Assembly: GCA_005884685.1 (NCBI GenBank)
Contig: VBAH01000077.1
Coordinates: 1 to 64,000 of the forward strand
From: Alphaproteobacteria bacterium
GTDB lineage: Bacteria; Pseudomonadota; Alphaproteobacteria; Rhizobiales; Xanthobacteraceae
DNA: 64,000 nucleotides
Direction: 5' to 3'
In this document: positions 17,706 to 26,624 of the stretch, piece after piece
How the letters are laid out: each line of letters starts with the position of its first letter
How positions within the stretch are numbered: the first letter of the stretch is position 1
The notes under the pieces: model-generated
The model's database searches: none
Told to the model about the DNA's origin: nothing
Seen by the model: the letters and a program-made list of their open reading frames with translations, nothing else
Program-made: the position numbers and the translations under genes

Positions 17706-18280
17706 GTACACGCTCCGCTGGCGACCGCGGGCATCGGCGCATCCTTCGCGGTCCGCGTCGCGACGCCGACCGGCGTGTCGTAAAGGCGCAGCACCACGAC
17801 ATAGCGGTCGATGCCTCCGGTCGGCAGCCAATTGCCCGGCCGCGCGCGCGGCGCGAGCGCGATCTCGAAGCTGCCGTCGGCGCGTCGCGCGATCTCCTGG
17901 CTGGTAAAGCCGTAACGGTCCGCGGCGTTGGGAACGAGGCGGCCGTCGAGGTCGTACAGCGTCATCGTCCAGAAACGCGCTGCGGGTGTGGTCCCGGTGA
18001 TGGTGACCGCGCAGCGTCCGTCGAGCGGGCGGCCGGTGTCATCGGACGACGCAAAGAACGCGACACCGTCGCCCGAGCCGATCGGCAATTCGCCGCTGCG
18101 CGCGATCGCGGCGCGCGCATAAGGGTCGATATCGGCGGTGCCGGTCTTCGGCCACGCGGTCCAGGCGCCGATGGTGATCGCACCGAACGCGGTGCCGCGC
18201 GTCAGCGCGAACTGCGTCAGCCCAAGACCGAACGCGGCCGCGACCGCAAAGGTAAACAGGAATCCGATGAGCAGGCGCAT
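17702..18280 (-). CDS. DUF1214-type membrane protein
   Basis: A 192-residue protein: one N-terminal membrane helix (MRLLIGFLFTFAVAAAFGLG), then a beta-rich domain. Its RFWTMTLYDLDGRLVPNAAD, GSFEIALAP and NWLPT segments are typical of the DUF1214 C-terminal region. DUF1254/DUF1214 pairs are common in bacteria without a known role; here they sit just downstream of PBP1A on the same strand and could be in its transcript. Confidence 0.78.
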   Translation of the reverse strand: MRLLIGFLFTFAVAAAFGLGLTQFALTRGTAFGAITIGAWTAWPKTGTADIDPYARAAIARSGELPIGSGDGVAFFASSDDTGRPLDGRCAVTITGTTPAARFWTMTLYDLDGRLVPNAADRYGFTSQEIARRADGSFEIALAPRARPGNWLPTGGIDRYVVVLRLYDTPVGVATRTAKDAPMPAVASGACT

Positions 18281-18300
18281 CGCTCAGGCCTTCGGCGGCA

Positions 18301-20520
18301 TCAATTGCCGCGCGCGCCGCTTGCGGCCGATGCGAGCGTGTCGGGAGCGCCCAGTGCCGCGCCTTGCTGTGTGTCGGGCGCGCCCGCGAGCGCGCGCGTC
18401 GCGTTATCCATCAGGCGCTCGACGCGCAGCAGCACGTCGATGGAGCGCTTGGTCAGCATGGTCGGGCGCATCGCGGCCTCGGCGTTGCTCGGCGCGGCCG
18501 CGGCGACCTGCGGCGAGGCCGGCGTCGGGCCGGCCGGGACGCCCGGGATGTTCTTGATCTCGATGCCCTGGTGCGCGTAGGCCATGATCTGGCGCCACGT
18601 CATCGCCGGGAGCGAGCCGCCGGTCATGCGGTTGGTCGGCGCATAGTCGTCATTGCCGAACCACACGCCGCAGACATAATTGCCGGTGAAGCCGACATAC
18701 CACGCATCGCGGTAGGCGTTGGTGGTGCCGGTCTTGCCGGCCGACTTGATGCCTTCGAGGATCGAGCGCCGCGCGGTGCCTTCCTCGACCACCTTGTTCA
18801 TCATGAAGTTCATGTCCATCGCGACCTGCGGCCGGATCACCTGCTCGGGCTTCTTGCCGTCGCGGTCGAAGCGCCACACCACCTCGCCATTGCCGCTGCG
18901 CACCTCGAGGATCGCATGCGGCGCGACCGCGCGGCCGAGATTGGGGAACGTCGCATAGCCGGCGGTGTGGTCGAGCACGGTGACTTCCGCCGCGCCGATC
19001 GGCAGCGAGGAGGAATCCGGCAGCGGCGAGCGGATGCCCATCTTCTGCGCGGTCTGGATGATCTTGGCGCGGCCGATCTTCGGATTGCCGTCGCCGAGCA
19101 TCACCGAGAGGCGCACCGGAATGACGTTGATCGAGCGCGTGATCGCCTGCGTCAGGGTCATCGAGCCGGAGAACGAGTGCGAGTAGTTCTGCGGGCACCA
19201 GTTGCCGAGGCAGATCGGCGCATCGACCACGATCGAGGTCGGCTTGAACCCGTTCGCGAGCGCGGTTGCGTAGACATACGGCTTGAACGAGGAGCCGGGC
19301 TGGCGCAGCGCGTCGGTCGCGCGGTTGAACTGACTCTGGCCGTAGTCGCGCCCGCCGACCATCGCGCGCACCGCGCCGTCGAGGTCGAGCACGACGGCGG
19401 CCGCCTGGCGCGCCTTGTAGTCGTTGCCGTACTGGCGGATCATCGACTCGACCGTGTTCTCCGCCTCGCGCTGCAGGTTGACGTCGAGGCCGGTGCGCAC
19501 CACGAACACGCGCTCGTGCAGCGACTTCGGGAAGGTCGCGACCAGCTTCTTCATCTCGTCGAAGGCGAAGTCGAGATAGTAATTGGCGATGTGCTCGTCG
19601 CGGCGGTCGAGCGCGGTCGCGGGATTGCGCCGCGCGCCGAACACCTGGCCCTCGGTCATCATTCCGGCTTCGACCAGATTGTCCAACACCACGTTGGCGC
19701 GGGCTCTTGCGGCCGGCAGGTTGACGTGCGGCGCGAACCGCGTCGGCGCCTTGAACAGCCCGGCCAGCATCGCGGCTTCGCTCAAGGTCACGTCGCGCGC
19801 CGACTTGTTGAAGTAGTACTGCGCCGCCGCATCCACGCCGAATGCGCCGCCGCCCATGTAGGCGCGGTCGAGGTAGAGCTTGAGGATCTCGTTCTTGGTC
19901 AGCCGCGTCTCGAGCCAGATCGCGAGGAACGCCTCTTTCACCTTCCGCTCGATCGTCCGCTCGTTGCTCAGGAACAGGTTCTTGGCGAGCTGCTGGGTGA
20001 TCGAGGAGCCGCCCTGCACCACGCCGCCGGCGCGCGCGTTGGCGCTGAAGGCGCGCGCGAGCCCCGACGGGTCGATGCCGAAATGCTCGTAGAAGCGCCG
20101 GTCCTCGGTCGCCAGCACCGCCTTGATCAGGTGGTCCGGATAGTCCTCGAGCGGAATGGCGTCGTTGTGGCGGATGCCGCGCGAGCCGACCTCGTTGCCG
20201 AAGCGGTCGAGGAAGGTGACGGCGAGCTCGGACTTCTTCAGCCAGTCGTCGTCGGAGGTTTCGCGGAACGCCGGGATCGCGAGCGCCAGCATCACCATCA
20301 GGCCGCCGAGGCCGATGGTCGCCCCTTCCGAGAGCGGCTCGACCAGCACCCAGCGGCGCCAGCCCGCGACATGGAAGCGGTCCATGAAGGCGGAGAAGCG
20401 CTCGTAGTATTCGCGCAGCCAGCGCGCGGTGAGGAACACGGTGGAGTCGAGCCGCGAGTCGAAGTCGAGCAGGAAGCGCCTGAGCTTCGGCTTGAACCCG
20501 CGGGGCTTGAGGTCGCGCAA
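18301..20520 (-). CDS. mrcA: Penicillin-binding protein 1A (bifunctional transglycosylase/transpeptidase)
   Basis: A 739-residue class A PBP that polymerises glycan strands and cross-links peptides in the periplasm. A membrane helix lies at about 68-90. The GT51 domain (about 115-300) has EDRRFYEHFGID and the GGSSITQQLAKNLFL motif. The transpeptidase domain carries the catalytic SxxK in PGSSFKP, SxN in RSINVIPV and KTG in SAGKTGTTNAYRD. The C-terminal 100 residues are an Ala/Pro-rich tail. All catalytic motifs are intact. The usual neighbouring amidase gene is not seen upstream. Confidence 0.93.
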   Translation of the reverse strand: MRDLKPRGFKPKLRRFLLDFDSRLDSTVFLTARWLREYYERFSAFMDRFHVAGWRRWVLVEPLSEGATIGLGGLMVMLALAIPAFRETSDDDWLKKSELAVTFLDRFGNEVGSRGIRHNDAIPLEDYPDHLIKAVLATEDRRFYEHFGIDPSGLARAFSANARAGGVVQGGSSITQQLAKNLFLSNERTIERKVKEAFLAIWLETRLTKNEILKLYLDRAYMGGGAFGVDAAAQYYFNKSARDVTLSEAAMLAGLFKAPTRFAPHVNLPAARARANVVLDNLVEAGMMTEGQVFGARRNPATALDRRDEHIANYYLDFAFDEMKKLVATFPKSLHERVFVVRTGLDVNLQREAENTVESMIRQYGNDYKARQAAAVVLDLDGAVRAMVGGRDYGQSQFNRATDALRQPGSSFKPYVYATALANGFKPTSIVVDAPICLGNWCPQNYSHSFSGSMTLTQAITRSINVIPVRLSVMLGDGNPKIGRAKIIQTAQKMGIRSPLPDSSSLPIGAAEVTVLDHTAGYATFPNLGRAVAPHAILEVRSGNGEVVWRFDRDGKKPEQVIRPQVAMDMNFMMNKVVEEGTARRSILEGIKSAGKTGTTNAYRDAWYVGFTGNYVCGVWFGNDDYAPTNRMTGGSLPAMTWRQIMAYAHQGIEIKNIPGVPAGPTPASPQVAAAAPSNAEAAMRPTMLTKRSIDVLLRVERLMDNATRALAGAPDTQQGAALGAPDTLASAASGARGN

Positions 20521-21092
20521 CGCTCGTTCTCCGGCAAGGCGGGGTATGGCGGCGGCACGCCTGCGCGCACGCGCGCCGCGAATCCGCCGACCCTGTCAAT
20601 TTGTTCACCTCTAGCCCGTTCCCGGCCCCGCGCCAATGGCGGAAACGTAAACTGGTGAAGGCACGCACCGCATTGTGTGCGCCATTGCGGTGAAACGGTG
20701 GCTCGCGCGGCAGGCCGGCGCCGCGCGCCGTCCGGGAGCCATGGCGCCGGGCCGGGAGATATCCGGATGGGTCGGGATTTTGCACGGCGCGCGGGCATGC
20801 GCGCGGCGGGGCTCCCGTCCTCTGCGCTGTCAAGCGAATAAAACGGTACACCCCGCTGCAAAAATAGCGACAACGAAGTGCGAACGGAGCACGTACGCCT
20901 CGGGCACGAAGCATCGGCCGCGCGCGCCGCCGGGAGAACATTTTGCGTCCGTGCCGGCGGCAGGTTAATCGGACGCAGCGGCCGGCGCGCAAGCACGCAG
21001 CGTGGTGTATCGTTCCTGCAGCAGGCCGGTGCGGAAATGTCGCTTGACCCGGCGCTGCGTTGCCCGCCCGACAGGCGGAGAGGGAGCTTGCA
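20521..21092. other. Intergenic region upstream of the PBP1A gene
   Basis: A 572-base region between divergent genes. It should hold the promoter of the PBP1A unit. A less GC-rich patch around 20840-20890 (AAAACGGTACACC... AAAAATAGCGACAACG) is the best place for a promoter, but I could not assign boxes. Frames crossing it on both strands lack gene-like features. Confidence 0.3.
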
Positions 21093-21416
21093 ATGGCCGC
21101 CTTGCGCAAGTGGACAAAGGCCGAAGTCGAAGTGGCGGCTGAGTATATCAACGCGCAGCGCGAGTTCTGGGACGAGGTGCACCGGGTCGAGCGCGAGGGC
21201 GAGAGCCTGGATCCTGATGCGGGTCTTGAAGAAGACAGCCTCGCCGTGCTGGTGTTTCGCCACCTCGCCCGGCTGCATCCGGAGGTATCGCTGGTCGAAT
21301 TCGCGGCCCTGATGCGGGATGTGTGTCTCCGCTTGCGCGGGCATCTCCTCGGAACGCGGCCGCTGCACAAAACGAGGCCGTCGCGCAAAAGCAAAACAAG
21401 GCCGATGCACCACTAG
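21093..21416 (+). CDS. Small unknown protein (107 aa)
   Basis: A 107-residue, largely helical protein (MAALRKWTKAEVEVAAEYIN, then VLVFRHLARLHPEVSLVEFA) with a basic C-terminal tail (KTRPSRKSKTRP). A GGAGAGGGAG ribosome-binding site precedes the ATG at 21093. No family recognised. The basic tail may have been altered by the rearrangement that left the module remnant just downstream. Confidence 0.45.
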   Translation: MAALRKWTKAEVEVAAEYINAQREFWDEVHRVEREGESLDPDAGLEEDSLAVLVFRHLARLHPEVSLVEFAALMRDVCLRLRGHLLGTRPLHKTRPSRKSKTRPMHH

Positions 21417-21533
21417 TGCCGCCTCGGACCGCCGGGCTGGCGGGCGCGGGCGTTTCGTTTTTGCCGGCGACCGTTGCGGAAGTCTCGGTCGCCGCGGCGG
21501 CCGATGGTGGCGTGAGCGCGTCCTCGTTTTGGA

Positions 21534-21872
21534 AACGAGTCACTGCAAAACAGAAACGTCCTGCGGCTGATGGAGGGCGCGGGCGCGATCAACGGCACCG
21601 GCAACGGCCTCGGCAACTGGATCATCGGCAATTCGGCGAGCAACTAGGCCTTCGGGCTCGGCTGCGACGATGCGTTCAGCTATGGCGGCGGCAGCCTCGA
21701 TTTCTTCGACGGCGGCGCGGGCAACGACACCGTCGATTTCGGCAGCTTCGGCCGGGCGGTGTCGGTCGCGCGGCGACGCCGGGCCAGCGCAGGGCGACGG
21801 CGTCAAGAGAAATTTCCGCAACGGGTCACTGCAAAAACGCAACGGGGTGTCGGCTTGCGGGCGGCCGCGTAA
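21534..21872 (+). pseudogene. Remnant of an RTX-like secreted protein
   Basis: Translation from about 21565 gives GAGAINGTGNGLGNWIIGN, then a stop (the WAF of the intact copy reads stop-AF), then FFDGGAGNDTVDFGSFGRAV. This matches a stretch of the intact RTX-like protein at about 29725-29915. The homology stops at about 21770 and passes into the 50-base module-end repeat. It is a broken copy with no start and at least one internal stop, left from an earlier module at this locus. Confidence 0.75.
21794..21845 (+). repeat. Module-end repeat, copy 1
   Basis: About 52 bases including GCGTCAAGAGAAATTTCCGC and GGGTCACTGCAAAAACGCAA. It recurs with few changes at 25032-25084, in both cases exactly where an RTX-type module loses its C-terminal part. 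A shorter partial copy (GAGTCACTGCAAAACAGAAA) lies at 21537-21558. Weaker similarity continues about 90-130 bases downstream in both places, including TTGTGGATAAC versus CTGTGGATAAC. Confidence 0.75.
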
Positions 21873-22093
21873 CGCATTGACCTTGGGACAGCGGGCGCGG
21901 CGTGGAGACGGTGCCGGAACCGCCACTGGTTCCTTGTGGATAACGCAACCAGAAGTCGGGAGAAGGTTCGATCCAAGGTTTGCGGATCGATTGTGGTGCG
22001 CTAGCGGTGCAACTCGGCAAGGCGGGCATCGCGAACATGACACTACGGCCCGATCACTGCGTCGAGGCCGCGCGTCCCACACCTTACTATGTA

Positions 22094-22708
22094 ATGTTTG
22101 TCTCAACCGGGAGCAGCGTTAATCTGAGCGACGCCGAACCAAGAAGGAGTCTTCCTATTCTTTTGGGACGTATTAGGGGCCGAAACCGCGGGGGCGCAGT
22201 GTTATTATTGCTCGCTCTTTTCATTATCGTTGGGCTTGCCGTCGGGTTGTTTTTCTTCGCTGAAACCGATTTATCATTATCGAAGATCTCCTGGCGCCAT
22301 CGGTTCGAACATGATCTGAAGGAGAAGGGCGAGGTAAGGTTGGGAGAATTGGTCACGTTCAATTGGAACAAAATATATTTTATCGAATCCTATAGTCCCT
22401 TAAATTCCCAGCAAGAAGCAGAGCTGTTTCCGCGAGAAAACCTGCTTGACCCGTTCTGGTGGTCGTACGACAGGCGGTACTGGACCATCGCCTATCAAAG
22501 GCCGGGCAGGGCGCCGTTCTTGATTAGGGTTCGGAACGATGAATTATATCTGAGGAAGCGAACGAATTTATCGACAACTGATCCGGAGGCCAAATTACGA
22601 CTGGTCCCGCCCAATACGATTGAAACCACCTACTGCACGCGTCGGCGCGGTCTGTGCCTCGGCCTCGACGATTTTAGAAGCAAAATCCCCACCACGCCGC
22701 CTGATTAG
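22094..22708 (+). CDS. Single-helix membrane protein next to the first secreted module (possible immunity or accessory protein)
   Basis: A 204-residue protein of low GC compared with the neighbours. After about 33 residues a strong membrane helix (GAVLLLLALFIIVGLAVGLFF) is followed by a soluble, probably periplasmic domain. That domain has many aromatic residues (FNWNKIYFIESYSPLNS, DPFWWSYDRRYW) and a late TTYCTRRRGLCLGL pair of cysteines. No family recognised. It ends 23 bases before the module gene at 22732. By position it could protect against, or help export, that protein; this is inference. Start chosen at ATG 22094; 22037 is possible. Confidence 0.5.
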   Translation: MFVSTGSSVNLSDAEPRRSLPILLGRIRGRNRGGAVLLLLALFIIVGLAVGLFFFAETDLSLSKISWRHRFEHDLKEKGEVRLGELVTFNWNKIYFIESYSPLNSQQEAELFPRENLLDPFWWSYDRRYWTIAYQRPGRAPFLIRVRNDELYLRKRTNLSTTDPEAKLRLVPPNTIETTYCTRRRGLCLGLDDFRSKIPTTPPD

Positions 22709-22731
22709 GAAAAAACGAAACGAGACGAATT

Positions 22732-25113
22732 ATGGCATCATTCCTTCAAAACATTGAAAAGCAGCTTTACAGCTCCGCAACCGGCGGTGTGTCGGATTTG
22801 GCAATCGGGTATGCCTTGGCCAGCCAGTTACCTGGGCGTGGTTTTGGTGGCCCGGCGGACGCGCTGCGCCACCTCGTGCTCGGCGCCGAACTGGCCCGAA
22901 GATTTGGCGTCGAGACGGCCGCCAACATCCTCGCCGCGCATGAGTTCCAAGATACGAATCCTGATCCTGCCGATACGAAGCAGGACGCGTATGTGAACTC
23001 GATAGCGCTCGCAGTCGGCAAATTGGTGGGCGATGCGGGGGGCACTACTCAAGATGTTTTGAACATATCAACGAAAATCCTCGAACAATCTTTGACCGGA
23101 TATTCCTGGCATGACATGGGGCCAGGCGGAAATTGGATACTCACAGCGGACGGATTTTATGTGCCACCTACTCTCAGCGTTGAATTCGATTTTCATGGAG
23201 CGGCCTACAATGTGAAGCCAATCGGGCTCACCAGCAACAGCACATGGCAGGGTAATCCGATCGACGCCAACGACGTCCAACTCTCGAACGATCAAAGCAA
23301 TTGGCCCGGGGCGAATTTCACCAATCAATTTGTTTACGAGCCGGGAAACAAAGCGCTGACTTATTCCGACAACATTCACGCCAGCACGACCTTGCAAGCG
23401 CTTGCTGCGGGCGCGGGTGGGGTGGTTGGAGGTACCCAAACTGCTGTCCTGACGATGGCTGTTGATCCTAGTGCCGTTACCAATCTCCTCGGGCGACCAT
23501 TTGACGGAACGATGGCCGACGCAGCCCGGATCATCGACGGTATTGCGGGCGGCCAACTACAGATCAGCGGCGGCTTTGTGGATGGGCAGACAAATGAACG
23601 GTACAACGCTCCGTTTGACGATGCGCCGGACAAAGTTGTTGTATCTGTCGGTGACTCCAGCTTGGCCGTTGCAACCGTTTCCGCCGGCTTCCTGCAGCAC
23701 ATCACGAGTCTTCCTCTGAGCGGTGTGCAGATCGACACTGGATTTGCCCCCGACGGCAGCCAAACGGAGACGACCAAAGACTTATCCAATCAATACACCT
23801 GGGCCGAAAAGATCGTCAGCAAGGACCCCGGCGGCGCGGATGCCGCGAAGGTCGAGGTCGAGGACAACGGCACGGTCAGCGACCCGGCGTTGAGCGGCAC
23901 GACGCTCGCTGGCGACATCGGCTCCATCTTCGGCTCGAACCTCGGCCGCCTGCTTGGCGGCAATTCGCTGATCGGGCAGGTCGCGGCGGGCACCGTGATC
24001 AGTACCATCGGCAAGGAGGTCGGCAGTGCGCTGTTCGCGAGCGGGACGTTCACGCTCGACCTCGCCGTCAAGGATGCGTTCGGCACGCTCGGCGGCGGCT
24101 CGGGCGTCGGCGCGCTGCCGAGCGGCGCCATCGCGACGGTTTCCTCGCTGCTGATGTCCGAGCTTGCCGACGCGCTCAATCTCCATGGTTTCGAAGGCGG
24201 CCTGTTCCAGACCGCCGGCACCACCATCACGACGCAGCTCGTCACCAACGCCTATGGCATGATGACTGGCGCGACCGTCAACGGCCTGCCGGTCACGATG
24301 TTCACCGGCTTCGATTCCGGTGCGATCTTCACCCAGCTCGAGGGCGCGGTCGCGGGCTATCTCGGCTCGACGCTCGCCGCGCATATCGCGATGCCGCATT
24401 ATCCGGAGGGCGCGGTCGGCGAGCAGATCGGCTCCTCGGTCGACGGCACGATCGGCGCGTTCCTGCTCACGCCGCTGCCCGTCGTCGGCCCGATCCTCGG
24501 CTCGCTGGTCGGCGGTATCGCGGGCTCGATCCTCGGCGACCTCGCCGGCAACGATCCGGAGTCGCACGGCCGGCTCACGTTCCAGGGCGGTTATTTCTTT
24601 CCCGACCCGCACTCGTTCACGGGCGCCAACGGCGCCAACGGCGACACGTTCGCGAACATCGCGGTGTACACCGGCAACGTGATCAACGGGCTGGCGAACT
24701 TCGCCGGTGTGCACATGATCCTGCCGCCGCCGCCGGGCGGCGTGGTGTACACGGGCGGCGGGCCGGGGCTGTCGCTGCTCTACACCCAGGACGACCACGA
24801 CTTCTTCGTCAACGAGAACGGCCACCCGGCCTTCGTCTGGCTGCAGAACGTGCAGAATTCCGACGACCTCAGTCCGCCCGTCGATGCCGGCGTCATGGAC
24901 CTGCTACACCATATCGATGTTGCGGGGGGCGACCCGCTGGTGCGGCTCGCCTGGAAGAACTCGCAGGCGACCAATGCGTCCGCCTTCGCCTTCGACCTGC
25001 AGGTCGCGAAGCGCCGCCGAGGCACTGCGCGGCAACGGCGTCAAGGGAAATTTCTGCAACGGGTCAGTGCAAAAACGGAACGGCGGAAGCGGCAGTCCGC
25101 GATGGCTGCGTAG
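22732..25113 (+). CDS. Modular secreted-type protein with DUF6973-like N-terminal domain (C-terminal RTX part lost)
   Basis: A 793-residue protein. Residues about 40-100 (ADALRHLVLGAELARRFG, then AAHEF, then KQDAYVNSIALAVGKLVG) have the D/R-H ... H-E ... D...N spacing I associate with the DUF6973 family, found as a toxin-like domain. From about residue 318 to 760 it is colinear with the protein at 26625: GNDPESHGRLTFQ, YFFPDPHSF, HDFF(V/I)NENGHPAFVWL and a glycine-rich hydrophobic core. The C terminus diverges at LQVAK into a basic tail encoded by the module-end repeat, so the RTX part is missing. A short RBS and ATG lie 23 bases after the membrane protein gene. Enzymatic activity is not shown. 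Confidence 0.6.
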   Translation: MASFLQNIEKQLYSSATGGVSDLAIGYALASQLPGRGFGGPADALRHLVLGAELARRFGVETAANILAAHEFQDTNPDPADTKQDAYVNSIALAVGKLVGDAGGTTQDVLNISTKILEQSLTGYSWHDMGPGGNWILTADGFYVPPTLSVEFDFHGAAYNVKPIGLTSNSTWQGNPIDANDVQLSNDQSNWPGANFTNQFVYEPGNKALTYSDNIHASTTLQALAAGAGGVVGGTQTAVLTMAVDPSAVTNLLGRPFDGTMADAARIIDGIAGGQLQISGGFVDGQTNERYNAPFDDAPDKVVVSVGDSSLAVATVSAGFLQHITSLPLSGVQIDTGFAPDGSQTETTKDLSNQYTWAEKIVSKDPGGADAAKVEVEDNGTVSDPALSGTTLAGDIGSIFGSNLGRLLGGNSLIGQVAAGTVISTIGKEVGSALFASGTFTLDLAVKDAFGTLGGGSGVGALPSGAIATVSSLLMSELADALNLHGFEGGLFQTAGTTITTQLVTNAYGMMTGATVNGLPVTMFTGFDSGAIFTQLEGAVAGYLGSTLAAHIAMPHYPEGAVGEQIGSSVDGTIGAFLLTPLPVVGPILGSLVGGIAGSILGDLAGNDPESHGRLTFQGGYFFPDPHSFTGANGANGDTFANIAVYTGNVINGLANFAGVHMILPPPPGGVVYTGGGPGLSLLYTQDDHDFFVNENGHPAFVWLQNVQNSDDLSPPVDAGVMDLLHHIDVAGGDPLVRLAWKNSQATNASAFAFDLQVAKRRRGTARQRRQGKFLQRVSAKTERRKRQSAMAA
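25032..25084 (+). repeat. Module-end repeat, copy 2
   Basis: Near-identical to 21794-21845 (GGCGTCAAGGGAAATTTCTG, then GGGTCAGTGCAAAAACGGAA). It overlaps the last codons of the 22732 gene and gives that protein an Arg/Lys-rich tail not found in the other copy. The downstream 100 bases, including CTGTGGATAACC, also resemble the sequence after copy 1. Confidence 0.75.
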
Positions 25114-25272
25114 GATTGGGTATCACCTCCGGTAACGAAGGCCGGGCGTCATACACGCCAAGCCTGTGGATAACCTAAACCAAAAGTTGGGCGCCATTTG
25201 CGGTGCAATAGCAGGCAGGCTAACTGTACAACCCTAGCGTCGGTGTTCTTCACGAAGAGACGAGGGCTGTTC

Positions 25273-25986
25273 TTGCGCCGGTTGAAGAAAGCAGGGAGAA
25301 GTGCCCGGTTTTGCGGACTGCTGGCAGTCTGTCTGGCCGCGTTGATTGAAGTACCTGCGCAATCATTGATCTTGCGCGATTCGGTAGCACTCGGCCAGGC
25401 GAGCGGACAAGGGCAGGCTCACTCGCGGGCACGGTCGGTGGTCAGCCGGGTGGCATTTCGGTACATCGTCGGCTCCGTGATTGATCTTCCTCTGACGCTG
25501 CGGCCTTGCCCGACAGCAGAAGAGCGAGATGCGGCCTATGACATCGTAAGAAAAATAATCGCTGGCGAGCGGGCTGATCGGGCGATGCAAAAGGCGCTGT
25601 GCCATCCGCATTTTGGTCAGTCGCTATTTACGAATGCAGATGCGGGCAGCTTAACCTTCGATCTGCCGTCCAAATATTGCGCCGAGATAAAAAGTTCAAT
25701 CGATACAATTTTGGAGAATCGATCAGAAAAGAGCTACACCCAAATTCTCGACCGCCCCAAGCAAGGAGAAATCCGCCGCGTCTTCGATATGATCACGCTT
25801 TATGGTGGACGTCATATTTTTCCGAATTCGACTGACACGGGGCACTCGAAGTATTTCGCGTTTCTTCCGCAAGACTGTGTGATTAAAGGTGAACGCGCAC
25901 AATTTGTTATCCTAATGCACAGGCGCAAGCGCGCCAAAGAGGAGCAAAACGATACCCTGTCGGTCAGCGTCGGGGGCCGCTTATGA
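25273..25986 (+). CDS. Exported protein of unknown function (candidate immunity 1)
   Basis: The frame is open from 25198. I place the start at the TTG at 25273, which follows GAGACGAGGG and begins a signal peptide (LRRLKKAGRSARFCGLLAVC, then LAALIEVPAQS). That gives about 237 residues, probably periplasmic. The mature part has four cysteines (LRPCPTAEE, ALCHPH, KYCAEI, PQDCVI). Base composition is clearly poorer in GC than the flanking core modules. It overlaps the next gene by 4 bases (ATGA). Its place just ahead of a module with a new N-terminal domain suggests immunity; this is inference. Confidence 0.5.
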   Translation: MRRLKKAGRSARFCGLLAVCLAALIEVPAQSLILRDSVALGQASGQGQAHSRARSVVSRVAFRYIVGSVIDLPLTLRPCPTAEERDAAYDIVRKIIAGERADRAMQKALCHPHFGQSLFTNADAGSLTFDLPSKYCAEIKSSIDTILENRSEKSYTQILDRPKQGEIRRVFDMITLYGGRHIFPNSTDTGHSKYFAFLPQDCVIKGERAQFVILMHRRKRAKEEQNDTLSVSVGGRL

Positions 25987-26588
25987 TTTTCTCTAACTAC
26001 TTTGTTCGACCGCTTCTAATCGTCGTCTATTTGACGTGTCCTTCCGTCCCTCTGGACGCAGCGACGCGCCTTGATAGCGCCGAGTGGCGAGCTGTTGCTT
26101 CAATGAGGGTCCTCATCGGCTTGTTGCAGAGCAAATTCCTGTACGGGACAATGGTGAGTTTTTCCGACCCAAGAACATTTTGCCGCTCCTCAAGAGAAGA
26201 AGAGTTATCCGAAGCTGAAATACGGCGTAAGTTAGAGGAACGCGCGGACAGAGTAGATCCGACAAAGGTTTGCTTTCACCGAATTGTGGGGTTCAGCACG
26301 AAGCTATCGATGTGGCGTAAAGCGTATGCAATAAAGTTAAAGACGTATCGTAACTGTGAGGAGATATCGAATTATCTGTTGAGAGTTCTCAATGACAGGT
26401 CAAAAATACAATCCATGGGTCTAGATAAGCATGTTCTTATTCATCCGAACGGTGAGTTAGAGGCTTCACGAGAAGATATTTCGATCCGAATTGCGTTAGC
26501 CACGAACTATTTTGAGTTTGGGGCGGTTAAGGCTCGCTGTGCAACCGCTGAAAGTGAGTTGTTAATTGGCATTCCGGTCCAGCCTTAA
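25983..26588 (+). CDS. Exported protein of unknown function (candidate immunity 2)
   Basis: A 201-residue protein with a signal peptide (NYFVRPLLIVVYLTCPSVPL) and a mature part with cysteines in RTFCRSS, KVCFHRI, RNCEEI and ARCATAE, arguing for the periplasm. Low GC and rare codons (ATA, TTA, AGA) set it apart from the surroundings. Translationally coupled to the preceding exported protein and 36 bases before the 26625 module gene. No family recognised. Confidence 0.5.
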   Translation: MIFSNYFVRPLLIVVYLTCPSVPLDAATRLDSAEWRAVASMRVLIGLLQSKFLYGTMVSFSDPRTFCRSSREEELSEAEIRRKLEERADRVDPTKVCFHRIVGFSTKLSMWRKAYAIKLKTYRNCEEISNYLLRVLNDRSKIQSMGLDKHVLIHPNGELEASREDISIRIALATNYFEFGAVKARCATAESELLIGIPVQP

Positions 26589-26624
26589 CTTTCAACTTCT
26601 TTCGACGATGGCTTCGGAGGACAC

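Noticed and set aside
18364-20658. A 764-codon plus-strand frame opposite the PBP1A gene
   Set aside because: Its translation is Arg/His/Val-rich without domains and mirrors the PBP1A codons; all PBP motifs are on the minus strand. High GC makes such antisense frames common.
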